64,000 bases of DNA, taken from NCBI GenBank assembly GCA_949987705.1, contig OX465283.1:163385850-163449849 (forward strand). The letters are read 5' to 3'. The notes under the pieces were generated by a model that was given only the letters and a program-made list of their open reading frames with translations, was not told where the DNA came from and made no database searches. Position numbers and translations under genes: made by a program. Numbering within the stretch: the first letter of the stretch is position 1; each line of letters begins with the position of its first letter. The DNA is from Thereva unica. Taxonomy: Eukaryota > Arthropoda > Insecta > Diptera > Therevidae. Shown one piece after another: positions 35,254 to 46,089 of this stretch.

Positions 35254-35720
35254 AATTAAAAGATATCAATAACATATCCATAATAGAAGAAAAACCAAAG
35301 AGATCTAGAACTGGCACTACCTATAACCGTTTTCAGCGCTGTGAACTTGAACGGGAATATCTAATCGATAAATACTTAATACCATTTTCAGTTCGTAATT
35401 CGAGAATTGCACAGCGGCTATCGTTAACGCAACGGCAAGTTAATATATGGTTTTAAAATCGTAGGAAAATACGAAGAAAACGAACGGTATACAGTGATTT
35501 TCAGCTGGCTGAACTTGAGAGAGAATATAAAATTGATAATTTCATGAGCCTTCCCGATCGTTACTTGAATATAGCTCAAAGATTGGCATTGACTGAGCTG
35601 CAAGTTCGGATTTGGTTCCAAAATCGAAGAAGTAAGAATAAGCAGAAAATAAATCAGAAGGAGCCAAGGCGGATTGAAGATGATGAACGAATAGAAAGTC
35701 TCAAGGAAGATGCAATATAG
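35254..35720 (+). CDS. mod(mdg4): mod(mdg4) alternative terminal exon A: two homeodomains, nonsense codon in the first
   Basis: Acceptor TATATTTCAG ends at 35253. Joined to the common exon, the frame gives 155 residues if one stop is ignored. Homeodomain 1 (about 35301-35480) has TTYNRFQRCELEREYLIDKY, IAQRLSLTQRQVNIWF, then TAA at 35454-35456, then NRRKIRRK. Homeodomain 2 (about 35478-35650) is intact: FQLAELEREYKID, IAQRLALTELQVRIWFQNRR. Trp48, Phe49, Asn51 and Arg53 are in place. Stop TAG at 35718; AATAAA at 35832-35837. The TAA replaces the expected CAA (Gln50). The well-kept frame after it argues for a recent mutation, an allele, a sequencing error, or readthrough. Homeodomains bind DNA in the major groove through helix 3. 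No start codon fits a separate gene, so I read it as a mod(mdg4) isoform end. Confidence 0.75.
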
Positions 35721-35879
35721 GACAATCGGGGGAAGAAGTATATGAGATCCAATAGCAACGGTGTTATACTATTAATCCACATAAACTAATTCACTAATTA
35801 AAATATTTTTAAGCGTTTTGTACATAATATCAATAAAGAAATTAAATACTTAGAATAAAAAACTGATCGCGTCTTTGTC

Positions 35880-37740
35880 GAACTATCTCATTTCGAAGAC
35901 CATCGCGTAGTGAGACACCTCAAACATGGCATTTGGAAGACCTCGAATTCCTTAACGTCTCGTTTGAGCAGTCTCCAAGTTTCAGATCCATCAACGTTCG
36001 GTAAAGGCGTACTTTCGTTTTGATGGAAATATTTGTTCGTTTCCATATGTACCACTTGAGCGAGGCGAATGTTTCTGTTGCCTGGCCGATGCGGCTGTGA
36101 ACTTCGGTCGTCGATGCCACTTTCGTTTCCTCAACCAATGATCCCAAATATTTGAATATCGGAACCTGTTCAATTTGGCTTCCATCGCGGCGAACACTGG
36201 CCCTCGATCCGTCCACTGTGAGCACTTTGGTCTTTTCCGCATTGATCCCGTATGACCGGACGATGCGGGAAATGTCGTATAAGATGTCTGTTGCTTCGGC
36301 ATCCATGTGGGCGAAGACGGAGCTATCGTCGGGGAACATTAAGTCGGTTACGAAGTTTTTGCCGTCGTATCGAACTCCGCGTCGGCCATCGAATGCTGTA
36401 ATCGCGTCGATCACAACCTTGAAAAGAAGTGGCGAAACGACGTCTCCCTGTCGGACACCTGTCTGAATCGGGAACTCCTCGGATAAGTCGCTTCGAATAC
36501 GAACGCTGCTGGTTAAGCCATCGTACGACGCTTGGAGAAGTTGGATTGATTTTCAATGGCACGCGTTCGGTTTCCAAGGCTCTCTACAAGATGTTCTAAT
36601 CGATGCAATCGGAATCGATGATGAAAACGATGACAGTTCGTTTGCCGCAACGAATTCTTTCTTCCATTAGCTGACGGAGTGCGAATATTTGATCGATGGG
36701 ACACGATCCGAATGCCATATGTGTGTTATGAGGACATGAAGTCACTGTGATAAGACATCACCTCCGGCTTCGATCAACTCGGCGGTTACTTGGTCCATTC
36801 CTGGCGCTTTTACATTTTTCAGCGATTCTATTGCTGTCTTCACCTCGAGAATTGTCGGTTTGGTATAGAGAAATCGATTCGTTGGCTCTTCGAGAATTAG
36901 TGGTTCGGGTGCTGGACCTTGGGGCGAATCGTGGTTGTACAGCTGGTGGAAGAATTCTCTCGTGGGGAGAAGTCACAAAAGTTCCATCTGATTTTTTGAT
37001 GTTGTCGTTTGTTGATGTTGTTTTGTCGCCAACCGTCGGATTGTCTGGTACAGCGTCCGGTACTGGTGCCTCGAGGCTGACGTTCTTCCATGTCGGCCGC
37101 AACGTCATTCCAGTACGCTTCTCGTTCCGATTTCACTTTTTGTCGAACTTCTTTGTTCAATCATCGGTATTGCTCAAAGTTGACGTGTTTCATTCGCTTC
37201 CGCTGATCGAGGTCCAGACAGCTGTCCGAGATCCAGGGCTGCATCCATTTACGGATAAATGTATATCAAAACGTAGTCTAACATCGCCGAGTCGTTGCCA
37301 GATAGATTTCGCCAGGTGAGTTGGTGTTTGAATGGGATGACGGAAACTGCTGTTGCCAACGACCAAGTTGTTTGACGATGCGAATGAAAGCAGGTGTAAG
37401 CCGTTGTCGTTAATTACTTTGTGTCCGAATTTGCCATGGTTCCTTCCCAGTCGGTTCGATCTGTTCCTGAATGTGCATTGAAGTCCCCCGCTAGTATTAT
37501 TAATTCGGTCCGAGGTATCGTATCCAGCTTCTGTTGAAGCTGATCATAAAATTTGTCGTTCTTCGCGTCCGGTCGATTGGCGCATAAACTGATACGATAT
37601 GGGTCTTGATCGTTCCATCGATAGATATAACCGCCAAACGCTCGGATATCGGTTGAAATGCGATAACGCTGCCGGCAGCCTGTCGATCGACCATAAACTC
37701 GACGCCGACTCGTTTCTCACGACAGCGTCGATTGATGGCG
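35880..37740 (-). pseudogene. Decayed full-length LINE: endonuclease, RT and C-terminus
   Basis: The reverse strand runs from an APE-type endonuclease piece (ERLAVISIDGTIKTHIVSVY, near 37690-37500), through an EN-RT linker (near 37160-36760), to RT blocks DQIFALRQLMEERI, an IDSDCID remnant, and GDVVSPLLFKVVIDAI (frame-shifted, 36720-36400). It ends with the post-RT part MIDAITAFDGRRGVRYDGKN ... SRIVRSYGINAEKTKVL, IFKYLGSLV and YRTL (36414-35920). Many frameshifts. It separates homeodomain exons A and B and must have entered after they were duplicated, or between them. Same family as 17720-18800. Confidence 0.85.
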
Positions 37741-37858
37741 GGACGTTACTACATTTGAAATTTAAAACTCTTAATCTTAAATTATTTTTAATTTATTTTT
37801 AAATTTAAAAAAATATGCTTTGTTAGTTAAAGTAATACTTATTTTCTATTCCTTTCAG

Positions 37859-38238
37859 CCGGCGGTCCGTATGGTCTCCGTATTGTATCAGTAAAAGGCA
37901 GATATCTGCATCAGAGACTTCGGAAGAAGAAAGAAGAGCAGATGATAATAAGAAAGAGGAGAATAAGAAAAAGAACAGTTTTTAACCATTTTCAGCTTGC
38001 TGAACTTGAAAGAGAATATAAGATTGATAGATTCTGCGCTGCCGATCGTCGTTTCAATATAGCCAAAAGATTATCATTAACTAATTTTCAAGTTCAAATT
38101 TGGTTTGCAAATCGAAGAAGTAAGGATAGCAGAATACGCAGGAATAAGAGAAGAGAAGATCAACAAAGAAAAAACATAGTACAATCGGAGAAAAAGTACA
38201 AGAAAAAGCGACGGCGTGATAGTATTAGTACACATTGA
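37859..38238 (+). CDS. mod(mdg4): mod(mdg4) alternative terminal exon B: one homeodomain
   Basis: Acceptor TTCCTTTCAG ends at 37858, the phase fits the common exon, and the exon adds 126 residues. It opens with AGGPYGLRIVSVKGR, a leader shared with exon C, then a basic run (QMIIRKRRIRKR). The homeodomain has TVFNHFQLAELEREYKIDRF, IAKRLSLTNFQVQIWFANRR: Trp48, Phe49, Ala50, Asn51, Arg53. This is the only one of the six with the usual helix 1-2 loop length. A long Lys/Arg-rich tail with possible nuclear localisation signals follows (KKYKKKRRRD) before TGA. Much of it matches homeodomain 2 of exon A, pointing to duplication. ATTAAA at 38285 may serve as poly(A) signal. Expected role: DNA binding attached to the BTB scaffold. 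A separate homeobox gene is the alternative, but there is no upstream Met before the leader. Confidence 0.8.
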
Positions 38239-38340
38239 GTAATTCATTAACTGAAATGTTAACGAGTTCATAATATCAATAGCAATTAAATACTTAAAAA
38301 AAGGAATATTTTCTAAATTTATTCATTTATTAATTATATA

Positions 38341-38492
38341 TGTGCAAGCAAAAGCTACTTGTGCAAGCAGAAGCTACTTGTGCAAACAGAAGCTATCTGA
38401 GCAAGCAGAAGCTACTTGTGCAAGCAGAAACTACTTGTGCAAGCAGAAGCTACTTGTGCAAGTAGAAGCCACTTGTGCAAGTAGAAGTTACT
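38341..38492 (+). repeat. 8 x 19-bp tandem repeat
   Basis: Eight copies of TGTGCAAGCAGAAGCTACT with a few substitutions, lying in the 385 bp between homeodomain exons B and C. As 19 is not a multiple of 3, each copy shifts frame. The open frame through it is a by-product. Confidence 0.9.
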
Positions 38493-38623
38493 TGTGCAAA
38501 ACAACAACACTTTTCTCCTCTCAGATTACGTTCTTTAATATTAAAGCCAATTTATTTGATAGTAACTAAATGTCAAGAATGCTTTGTGTAGTTAAAGTAA
38601 CCCATTTTTTTAATCTTTTTCAG

Positions 38624-38880
38624 GCGTACCATATGGTATCAGCATTGTATCAGTAAAAGGAAGAGATGAGCATCGAAAATGTAGATCTGTTTACACCAAA
38701 TTTCAGCGAACCGAACTGGAAAGAGAGTATCGTTATAACAAATACCTAAATCCTCCGGGACGTAGTACAGAGATCGCTGAGAGATTGTTATTATCTAAGA
38801 AGCAAGTGAAGGCCTGGTTTATGAATGAAAGAAGTAAAAATCGGAAGCAGAATGTAGTCACAATCAAACAAGAACCATGA
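38624..38880 (+). CDS. mod(mdg4): mod(mdg4) alternative terminal exon C: one homeodomain
   Basis: Acceptor CTTTTTCAG ends at 38623. In the common phase it adds 85 residues: leader GVPYGISIVSVKGR, then a homeodomain VYTKFQRTELEREYRYNKYL, IAERLLLSKKQVKAWFMNERS, and a short tail ending KQEP then TGA. Trp48, Phe49, Asn51 and Arg53 are kept, position 50 is Met and position 52 is Glu instead of the usual Arg. The loop between helices 1 and 2 has one extra residue (NPPGRST). AATAAA at 39114-39119. The leader shared with exon B (385 bp upstream) shows that the two exons duplicated as whole units, including the splice junction. Confidence 0.78.
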
Positions 38881-39133
38881 CAAGGCTGGACACGCTAAAT
38901 TGTCCTTGTGAGATTGTCTCGATTTTTGTAGCGTTTATAATATCGAGGAGGTAATCGCGGGCGCTAAATCTGACTGAACGGGGATTTTTATTATGTGTAT
39001 GTGCTTGTGTAAGGTAATCCCAAAATTCCTTTTTGCATGCTAAATTAAATTTAATATACTAAGTCCGAAATGAGAGTCCTGTGAACATCCACGTACAAAA
39101 ACAAAAACATTTAAATAAAAGATCAATTGTAAT

Positions 39134-39965
39134 TTGAAAGTGCCAGAATTATGTATTTCTTGTACTCTGACAGTTCGTCAGGTCTTAGACAAAGGTGCAA
39201 TGCCTCCTCCTCAAGGCGCGATGTCTAACAGTGAGCGGAGTTTGAAGACAGGAATAGAAGATCTGACAGGGCTACCAGCCCGCTCCCATAAAAAACACCA
39301 TTGCTACGAATCGGCAAACAAAGCCTCGGAACCGCATGGACGACAACGACGACGACCTTTGCTTTTCGAACCAGGGCACGAATCGGATCATGAAATAACG
39401 AGAACACTGCTTGCTGATAGACGGCTTGATGAGGTCTTCAACGAGATGAATCGATATAAAATCAAGATCATGGGTTTTAGCGAGACCAGATGGCCCGATG
39501 CGGGGGAACATATCTGCCCAAGCGTTGAGTCCTTATATTCTGGGAGAAACGAAACTGAAAGCTGCAGGAGTGGCGTTGGTGTAATACTCACCAAAGAAGC
39601 CAGGTCCAGTCTCATTAGCTGGTCACCAGTTTCTGAGAGGATTTGTACCGTGCGCCTGCGTGCCAGACTAAGAAGTACTACGCTAGTCCAATGCTATGCT
39701 CCAACTGAAGACGCAGAAGATGACATCAAAGACGAGTTCCTTATACGACTGAATGAGGTTTTTCGCTCTATTCCAAGGAGAGACATCATGGTTTTGATGG
39801 GTGACAAACGAACAGATCGGCCGCGATAAAACCGGCCTTGAGCGCACAATTGGAAATCAAGGCCTAATCCAGTTACTAATAACAATGGTAAGCTTTTTGT
39901 TGACTTTGTAGCTCCCACCAACTCATGGTAGGTGGAACTTACTTTTGCCACAAGAAGATACACAC
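39134..39965 (+). pseudogene. LINE endonuclease fragment (RTE-like)
   Basis: The open frame 39134-39829 has the APE-type endonuclease order: RRLDEVFNEMNRYKIKIMGF, SETRWPDAGEH, GVGVILTKEARSSLISW, RSTTLVQCYAPTEDAEDD, DIMVLMGD. It then breaks. It lies after exon C and is not a further mod(mdg4) exon, as no acceptor in the right phase leads into it. Confidence 0.8.
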
Positions 39966-40745
39966 GTAGATCTGGCTATTGGCTGATGGTAGAACGAGCA
40001 ACCAGACGCTAATAAAAGGGAATTTGTTGGAAATCTACAACTAATCTTAAACCAGCAGATCGTTTCTGACGACACAAATATCGTCGCTATATTGGCAGCA
40101 GCGGAAACGTGTAATGGGCGCCTTAATGGACCCCTAGCATGTTAGGAGTTGAGTCAGCCATTAAGCCTGGTTCAGACTCCCGCTGTAAACAACCGTGAGC
40201 ACACGTGAACGCGCGAGTGTGGTTTGTTTTCTCGCCTAGTTCGCTCATTGTTCTCAGTTCTGAGTGGATACGGCGTAAATTCTCGCCGTGAATTCATGCT
40301 ATGAGTGTGGAGCCGTTTTTACATTCTTTTCTCCCACCGATATGAGAGGTACATATATCGGTGTTAGCGAGAAAACTGAGTTAAATTAAGTAAAACATGT
40401 CTCTCCGCTAACATATGGCTAAATTCTACACAAAGACATTTATCGCGGGTATGCAAACGCCGCAAAGTAGCAAAGTAATCCCGCTATTATTTAGCAACCA
40501 CCGACCAACCTACGGTGTTCGAGCCCGGTGATAGCGTTCCGCCGAAAGGCCTGACTTGCTGTGTTTACGCCCAGAAATGTTTCTCCAGATCTGGACCACA
40601 GCTCCACTTATCTGGACCATAAATATCCTTTCAATCTGGAACCACCAAAACGCATTCCCAAATTTTCATTTAAATCGGTTGGGCGGTTCCGGAGATTAGC
40701 GTGTACGAACATCGTGTCACCTAATTTTTTATATACATATTAAGA
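39966..40745. mobile_element. LINE tail and Harbinger-interior fragments
   Basis: 40180-40410 matches interior blocks of the Harbinger-like elements (a GAGAAAACTGAGTTAAATTA-type segment). 40590-40745 ends in a GGGCGGTTCCGGAGATTAGC-type sequence like the 3' tail of insect RTE elements. A mosaic of old insertions. Confidence 0.5.
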
Positions 40746-42560
40746 TATTACCAAAGAACAAAGTATGGGCTGTAGTGCCTTTCGTATGCATACTATAGAC
40801 ATGTAATAGATCTTCTGTATAGCCGCTTCAATGGGGGTTTATTCAAGGGCTGCACTTAGGCCAATGATCTGTCCGTAGGAAATTCTTCTACACTTTTTAT
40901 AGCGTTAGTCTTATCCAATGAGCTATATATCACCTCGCTTATGCTCCAGGTTGAGCTGTAGCAGGTAATGAACTATCCATTATTGAAATTGATTCAACTA
41001 TCATCATTTGTTTTAAAACAGATGGAACTATCTGAGTCTGATCGATTGAATATAACTTTTGCAAAAGCAAAAATGTATGGCTAGACTAAATCTTATAACC
41101 TTAGCGATATTTGATTTTTTTTTATTTTAAATTCTATAGAGTATTTACTCTTACCTTTTTGCACAACGTTAATTATCTAGAATCTAGAGTTGATTTAAGT
41201 TAATTAAATTTTTCAAAATTCATTTTAGATTATTCAAAAGATGTCCACAGTGCCACCTATATATCAATATTCCATCATAAAAAAATTGTCCACGAAAGTA
41301 CTAGATTAGAATAATTTGATAACAATCCGAACATGTCGTCCTGCTCGCGATGCTGTCAATTTTTATAAAGAAAACTTCTACAAATGATTATTTAATATTT
41401 AAAACATATTTAAGTGCTATTTAAACTAATTTTAATTGCAAGTAATCCTTTCCCACTAATGTAAAATTAATAAAAGTGAAAATTTCATATAAATTCTTGT
41501 GTTTGGGTGCATGGCGTCTAGTTTTGGTTATTAGAAAAATTATTTTTTTTTGGTGTTAATTTAAGAAAGAAGCTATAACTTTTGGTTTTTATTTAAATAG
41601 AATTTGTGATAAGAAGTAAATTTATGTAGAAATTAAAAGTGATACTGTAGTGTTTTGCGGTTTATTTAGTATTGTTTGGTGTCAAAATGTGTTTACTTTG
41701 AACTATGATTGAAGCAGAGTCGCGGCGGGGACTGCTGATGGTGAGCCTCTTTGGATAATTTTAATTTTATATTGTGTTAATATATGAGAAGAATATAAAT
41801 ATTTATCGCATTATATTGTTGAACAAGCAAAGTGAATGTTCAGTTTTTGTTTTGCGCAATAGTAAAAGATTTTTGTAGATTACAACATAAACAAACTTTT
41901 TACAAATATAATATTTTATTTTTAGAGCATTCCAAATGTACATACATCTAATTTGAGATCACAATGAAAGCTTTATTATAAAACATATAAAAGATGTTAG
42001 TAAAGGCATATATGTAGCAAAAGACAAAGGAGGACAACTAAGGGGAGACAATATTTGTGGCTAAAAGTTGAGCTTATTCTCTACAGCGAGCCACAGGCTT
42101 TTATTTCAGCAATGTAATTTTAATACAAGAACCCCGTGTTTAATATTAAGGACACCTTGAGGGAACATGAATGATAATAGGATAAATATTGTTCCAAATC
42201 TCTGTTCTAATGTCCCGTTCTTTTATTTAAATTTGCTCAGTACAAAGCTACACGATTGAACCTAATTGGGTTTCCTGTAAGATCAGATCCTTAGAATAAG
42301 AAGAACGAATCATTTATAGCTTATTTGGAAGACGAAGCAAGGGAAACGTTGTAGCCTTGCTCAAGATCCCAATTTCTTTATACAGCATTTCATTTAGCTT
42401 TGCTTATCACATCACATCGATGTAGAAATGTAGCGACGGAACTATACAAGCTATTGTATATTAAATGATGCATTAACTAAACTGATTTAATAGCCATGTT
42501 TTTTTGTGAAGAGACTACAGCTCAATTCCAGGCGTGCGTTTCCTCTGTTTCATTACTTGA
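40746..42560. other. AT-rich stretch without genes
   Basis: No open frame above chance, no RNA gene and no clear repeat ends. Possible acceptors near 41228 and 41925 lead to frames of under 20 codons. Confidence 0.45.
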
Positions 42561-42800
42561 GTCTAATAGCCTTTGATAGAAATCCTGCCAGTATCTTTCG
42601 ACCCTTATCTCTACTTTTGCATAACTATTCGAGATTACTTTCACGAAGAACTACGAGATCTCGACACCTCTTCACGTCGTGAATGGAGAAATATACCACA
42701 CAGTTTTCAGGATGCTATCAACTTCTTCTGGCTGTATGTTGCCCAATTGGCCAATGACCCGTTATTGTTGACACGATTCTGGCAATACCCTTGCGTTGCA

Positions 42801-43535
42801 TCACCAAAAGATCTTGCGATCTTTGTTTGTTATAACAAGCTCAAGTCTTCCTAGACCTGTCACTTGATGATAGGCTCCTCCACCTACTGAGATGGGTCCT
42901 ACACCAGTGTGTCCGCGCGAGTAGACCCCAGTCTGGCCCCGCCTTCTCGTTGCCCTCGATATTCCTGTGATCCGGTACCCACTGTAGAGTGACGCTGTGC
43001 GGGAATAGAGCTTCTTCTGGCAGTTGTCGACCAGCTTAGAAGTTATACCGGCCGGGCCTAGTGCCTTGATGGCCACTTGACTATCTGATAACAGAACAAC
43101 CCTGGGTACCGGCCTTGGATTTGACTGTATTGCTAGGCAGGCATGAAAAATTGCCAGAAATTCTGCCTGGAAAGTGCTGGTGGAAGATTTTTTGATGGGT
43201 AAGGCCAGAGCTGGCGATTGCCCCACTTGGAGCAAGCTGAAACTCCCCGAGGTGAAAAGGTTCGTAGTCCTTGGACCTAGTGCTTGTACGTTGCTGTATC
43301 GGGTCGCCTGTGCATCTGTTTGTTTTGGTTTATTTTCATTAATATTTTTGTTCATATTGTTCGCACGAGTAAAGCCTTGGCATATACCAGAGTAAGGCAC
43401 TTGTATACACCGACCCTGCTCGGGCATCGGCGGGGACCGTTTGCAACCAGCCTGTTTATATCCACTTGAGAGCCGTTCAGGATTCGGCACGGTACCTTTA
43501 CATTGTTCACCAGCCAATTCTTCATTCATTACCAA
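42801..43535 (-). pseudogene. LINE RNase H fragment
   Basis: The reverse-strand frame contains the RNase H pieces STFQAEFLAIFHACLAI and VVLLSDSQVAIKAL, then loses frame before the His motif. The upstream part of the open frame is not recognisable. It resembles the RNase H at 9094-9600 and has no host function. Confidence 0.75.
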
Positions 43536-43677
43536 TTCTTTTAGTGTTTTAGCTTTGATTAAATGATCTGATCTAGATCGCCATATATTGCAAGGTGATA
43601 TGCGCTTAATTATGTTCTACATTACAATATGTATTGGTAAATGGCTCCCGACCAAAATGCTTCAAAATTATTTGGAG

Positions 43678-43876
43678 GTAATAGAGTGATTTTTGAGTGC
43701 TCCAACAGATTTCAAGGCGGGGAAAACATATTTTTCTTATTAAATCGGAGATGCTGTGAATTTAGGCTCTAAAGCAAAGTCGGAGTGATTTATTAATTTT
43801 GGTGTTGCGCACAGGCGGGTGGTGGGAGCAGGATAAACATTCAATTTGTCAGCACTCAAAAATCACTCTGAATACC
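43678..43876. mobile_element. ~200-bp inverted-repeat element
   Basis: GGTAATAGAGTGATTTTTGA at the left matches, inverted, TCAAAAATCACTCTGAATAC at the right. No coding capacity. Confidence 0.5.
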
Positions 43877-44464
43877 TTAACATTTTTTGGAGCGATTATG
43901 TTCTGGAGTCGTAATTCTAAACACTTTACTTTTCTTTATAAGATCTTACATTGGAGGCGGCCATATACTCAGGCACCGCCCTGGGTATTATCTGTTGTAG
44001 GTTCTATCAGCACTATCACTAGATGTTGCGTCAAGGAATGGAGGGAGAGATTTGAGGCTTCGATCGAGAAAACATATTTACTACCAACTTGAATATCGCC
44101 AACATTTTCCCTTTTCGTACTTCCGAATTCGTACAAAATTTTCAAGTTGAAACTTAAGATCCTTCAGCACCTCCGATATCCCTCACCTCTGTCCTATCCT
44201 TTTTTATTTTTCAAACTAAACTTACTATTAGACATTGTACCATAACCCGAACGACATGTCGTACTTTTAGTAAAATCGTATTTCCTAAAAAACATAAAAA
44301 AAGAAAGGGTTGTAACCATAACTTTTTTTCCTTACCTATTGTATTTTTAAAGCTCCTTATCACAAGAATTTAAGCACGATTCATATTAGCGAAAAGTAAT
44401 TTTTTTCCAAGTCAAAACTTAAGTGCAAATTCAAAAGTGAAAGTGATAATTTGATTGGTAAGTA
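43877..44464. other. Non-coding stretch
   Basis: AT-rich; the open frame running in from 43799 to 44092 has no recognisable content. No gene supported. Confidence 0.35.
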
Positions 44465-44632
44465 GAGTCCGCACCATAAAAGAAGGGAATTGAGCGCGCG
44501 TGTTGAGAATTGAAAATGACCCGGTTTTAACAACCACAATAACGTTGCTCGCTTATAGCGATTTGAGACTTTCTGCACAGTGAAAGTATGGTTACAGCGA
44601 TTTTAAGATTCCCTTCTTTTATGGTGCGGAGT
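44465..44632. mobile_element. ~168-bp MITE with TCCGCACCATAAAAGAAGGGA ends
   Basis: TCCGCACCATAAAAGAAGGG at the left and CCCTTCTTTTATGGTGCGGA at the right are perfect inverses. It lies 265 bp before the first FLYWCH exon. Confidence 0.75.
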
Positions 44633-44896
44633 ATACTGTCGTGTTATCATATATTTCGGAGATATTAAACATGTTTAATTTTTCAGGTTTAGCACTAAAC
44701 GAATTACATACTCTTATCAATAAAACAAACTTTGTTGAAACATTATGAAATATATTTTTAGTAAAAAAAAGTCGAAATGTGTTTTATTCCTGTAAAGAAA
44801 TATACATCATATTATAATTTAGTTTTCTTTTCTAAAAAATGAAAGAAATACTCTTAAAAAAATATTTCCGAACAATTTCTCTTTTTCCACTTTTAG

Positions 44897-45321
44897 GCAA
44901 AATAAAATTCATCCGCAGCCAGAAGAAAAACGCCCAATTGGTCTACAATGGCTACATTTACAACAAGAAGTTAACCCAAGCCAACGGTCAAACAACATGG
45001 CGATGTTGCGATGTCTTGAAAACAAAATGCAAAGCTGTTATCATAACGAAAAAGAGCAAGCTGATAGCTGTGCGAAGGAATCATGTTCATCCAGCGCATT
45101 GGGGTAGAATCGGAAATAGGCCATTGTATGATGAGGAGGAAGATTTGGGAGACTACATTGAAATCAAGAGTGAGGGCAACAATGTCCATAATGCCGACAT
45201 GTTCCACATATCCCATATTGAAGTTGATAAGAATCAATATAAAATTTTCGTGCCCAACAGCGCTGCGGCAACGGATTCTAGAAAATTGGAGAAGATTTTG
45301 GATGATATAAGGAAGGAGTGA
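44897..45321 (+). CDS. mod(mdg4): mod(mdg4) alternative terminal exon E1: FLYWCH zinc finger
   Basis: Acceptor CACTTTTAG ends at 44896. In the common phase it adds 141 residues. The FLYWCH domain spans the first ~60: GKIKFIRSQKKNAQLVYNGY, then YIYNKK, TTWRCCDVLKTKCKA and RRNHVHPAH, with the two Cys and two His ligands in the C-x-C/H-x-H arrangement. An acidic then mixed tail of ~80 residues follows (DEEEDLGDYIEI, KLEKILDDI) before TGA. This closely matches the FLYWCH ends of fly Mod(mdg4) isoforms, which set DNA or partner choice, for example binding to Su(Hw). AATAAA lies at 45492-45497. Secure. Confidence 0.92.
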
Positions 45322-45636
45322 ATAACAACAACAACAAAATTTGAAATATATAAACGATTTTAGTTTCAATTTAATTTCTTTTTTTAATAATTAAGTAAAT
45401 TTATGTTAATTTATAAGACATATTTAATTACTATTGCCTCCGCATAAAAGTGATGGTCTCTTTGAAAACAACAACAAAACAAATTATACAGAATAAACCC
45501 GATTTATTTAAAAAACCAAAATGTAATTTTCTCTTTTTCCTATTTTACAATTTTTAGTTAGTTTTTTTTTCATAATTGAATTTATATTTAACATAAAGCA
45601 ACAACAACAAATTTTTTCTCATTTCTTTATATTCAG

Positions 45637-45956
45637 GACTAACATTTATTGAAAGTCCATGGTCAACACCGTGTTTGGTGCTCAATGGATTCATGTACAA
45701 TTGCCATAGTAAAAAGAACGGCAAGGTCTACTGGCGATGTCATAACTACTCGAAAAGGCAGCTGGAGTTTAGATGTCGAGCTCGATGTGTTGTTGAGAAT
45801 GGCAAGCTGAAGGCACACACTGGTGGATTGCACAATCATCTGCCGCATAAGGAGAAGATTGAGAAGATCCTGCAGAGGAATCGTATTAGCAATAATATTA
45901 AGCTATGCTCAGATGCTAACAAGTATCTTGCATACAAAATCACCAGATTGGATTGA
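45637..45956 (+). CDS. mod(mdg4): mod(mdg4) alternative terminal exon E2: FLYWCH zinc finger
   Basis: Acceptor TTATATTCAG ends at 45636. It adds 106 residues in the common phase. [20 protein letters not shown] replaces the usual FIRS...LVYNGY start. Next come [20 protein letters not shown] and [11 protein letters not shown] with the Cys/His ligands, then a short Lys/Asn-rich tail. AATAAA at 46020-46025. It lies 315 bp after exon E1, the tightest pair of FLYWCH exons here, and probably arose by local duplication. Confidence 0.9.
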
Positions 45957-46089
45957 AAGAGAGAATTTTTATTTAAAATGAATTTTGAAAAAAAAAGTTA
46001 TTAATTACTTTCACTTGTAAATAAATATTTTTGTTTGTTACATATACATAAATGAAATGTGGAAATCGGAATTTTTTATTTTTTTTATA

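Noticed and set aside
36747..37319. 190-residue forward frame
   Set aside because: It is antisense to the decayed LINE on the reverse strand, whose endonuclease/RT pieces explain the sequence.
35254..38880. Exons A-C as an independent homeobox gene cluster
   Set aside because: Each starts at an AG in mod(mdg4) phase without a suitable Met before the conserved leader, and exon D lies among FLYWCH exons. It cannot be fully excluded without transcript data.
39134..39829. 231-residue frame as another mod(mdg4) exon
   Set aside because: It encodes an APE-type endonuclease fragment of a LINE, with no acceptor in the required phase.
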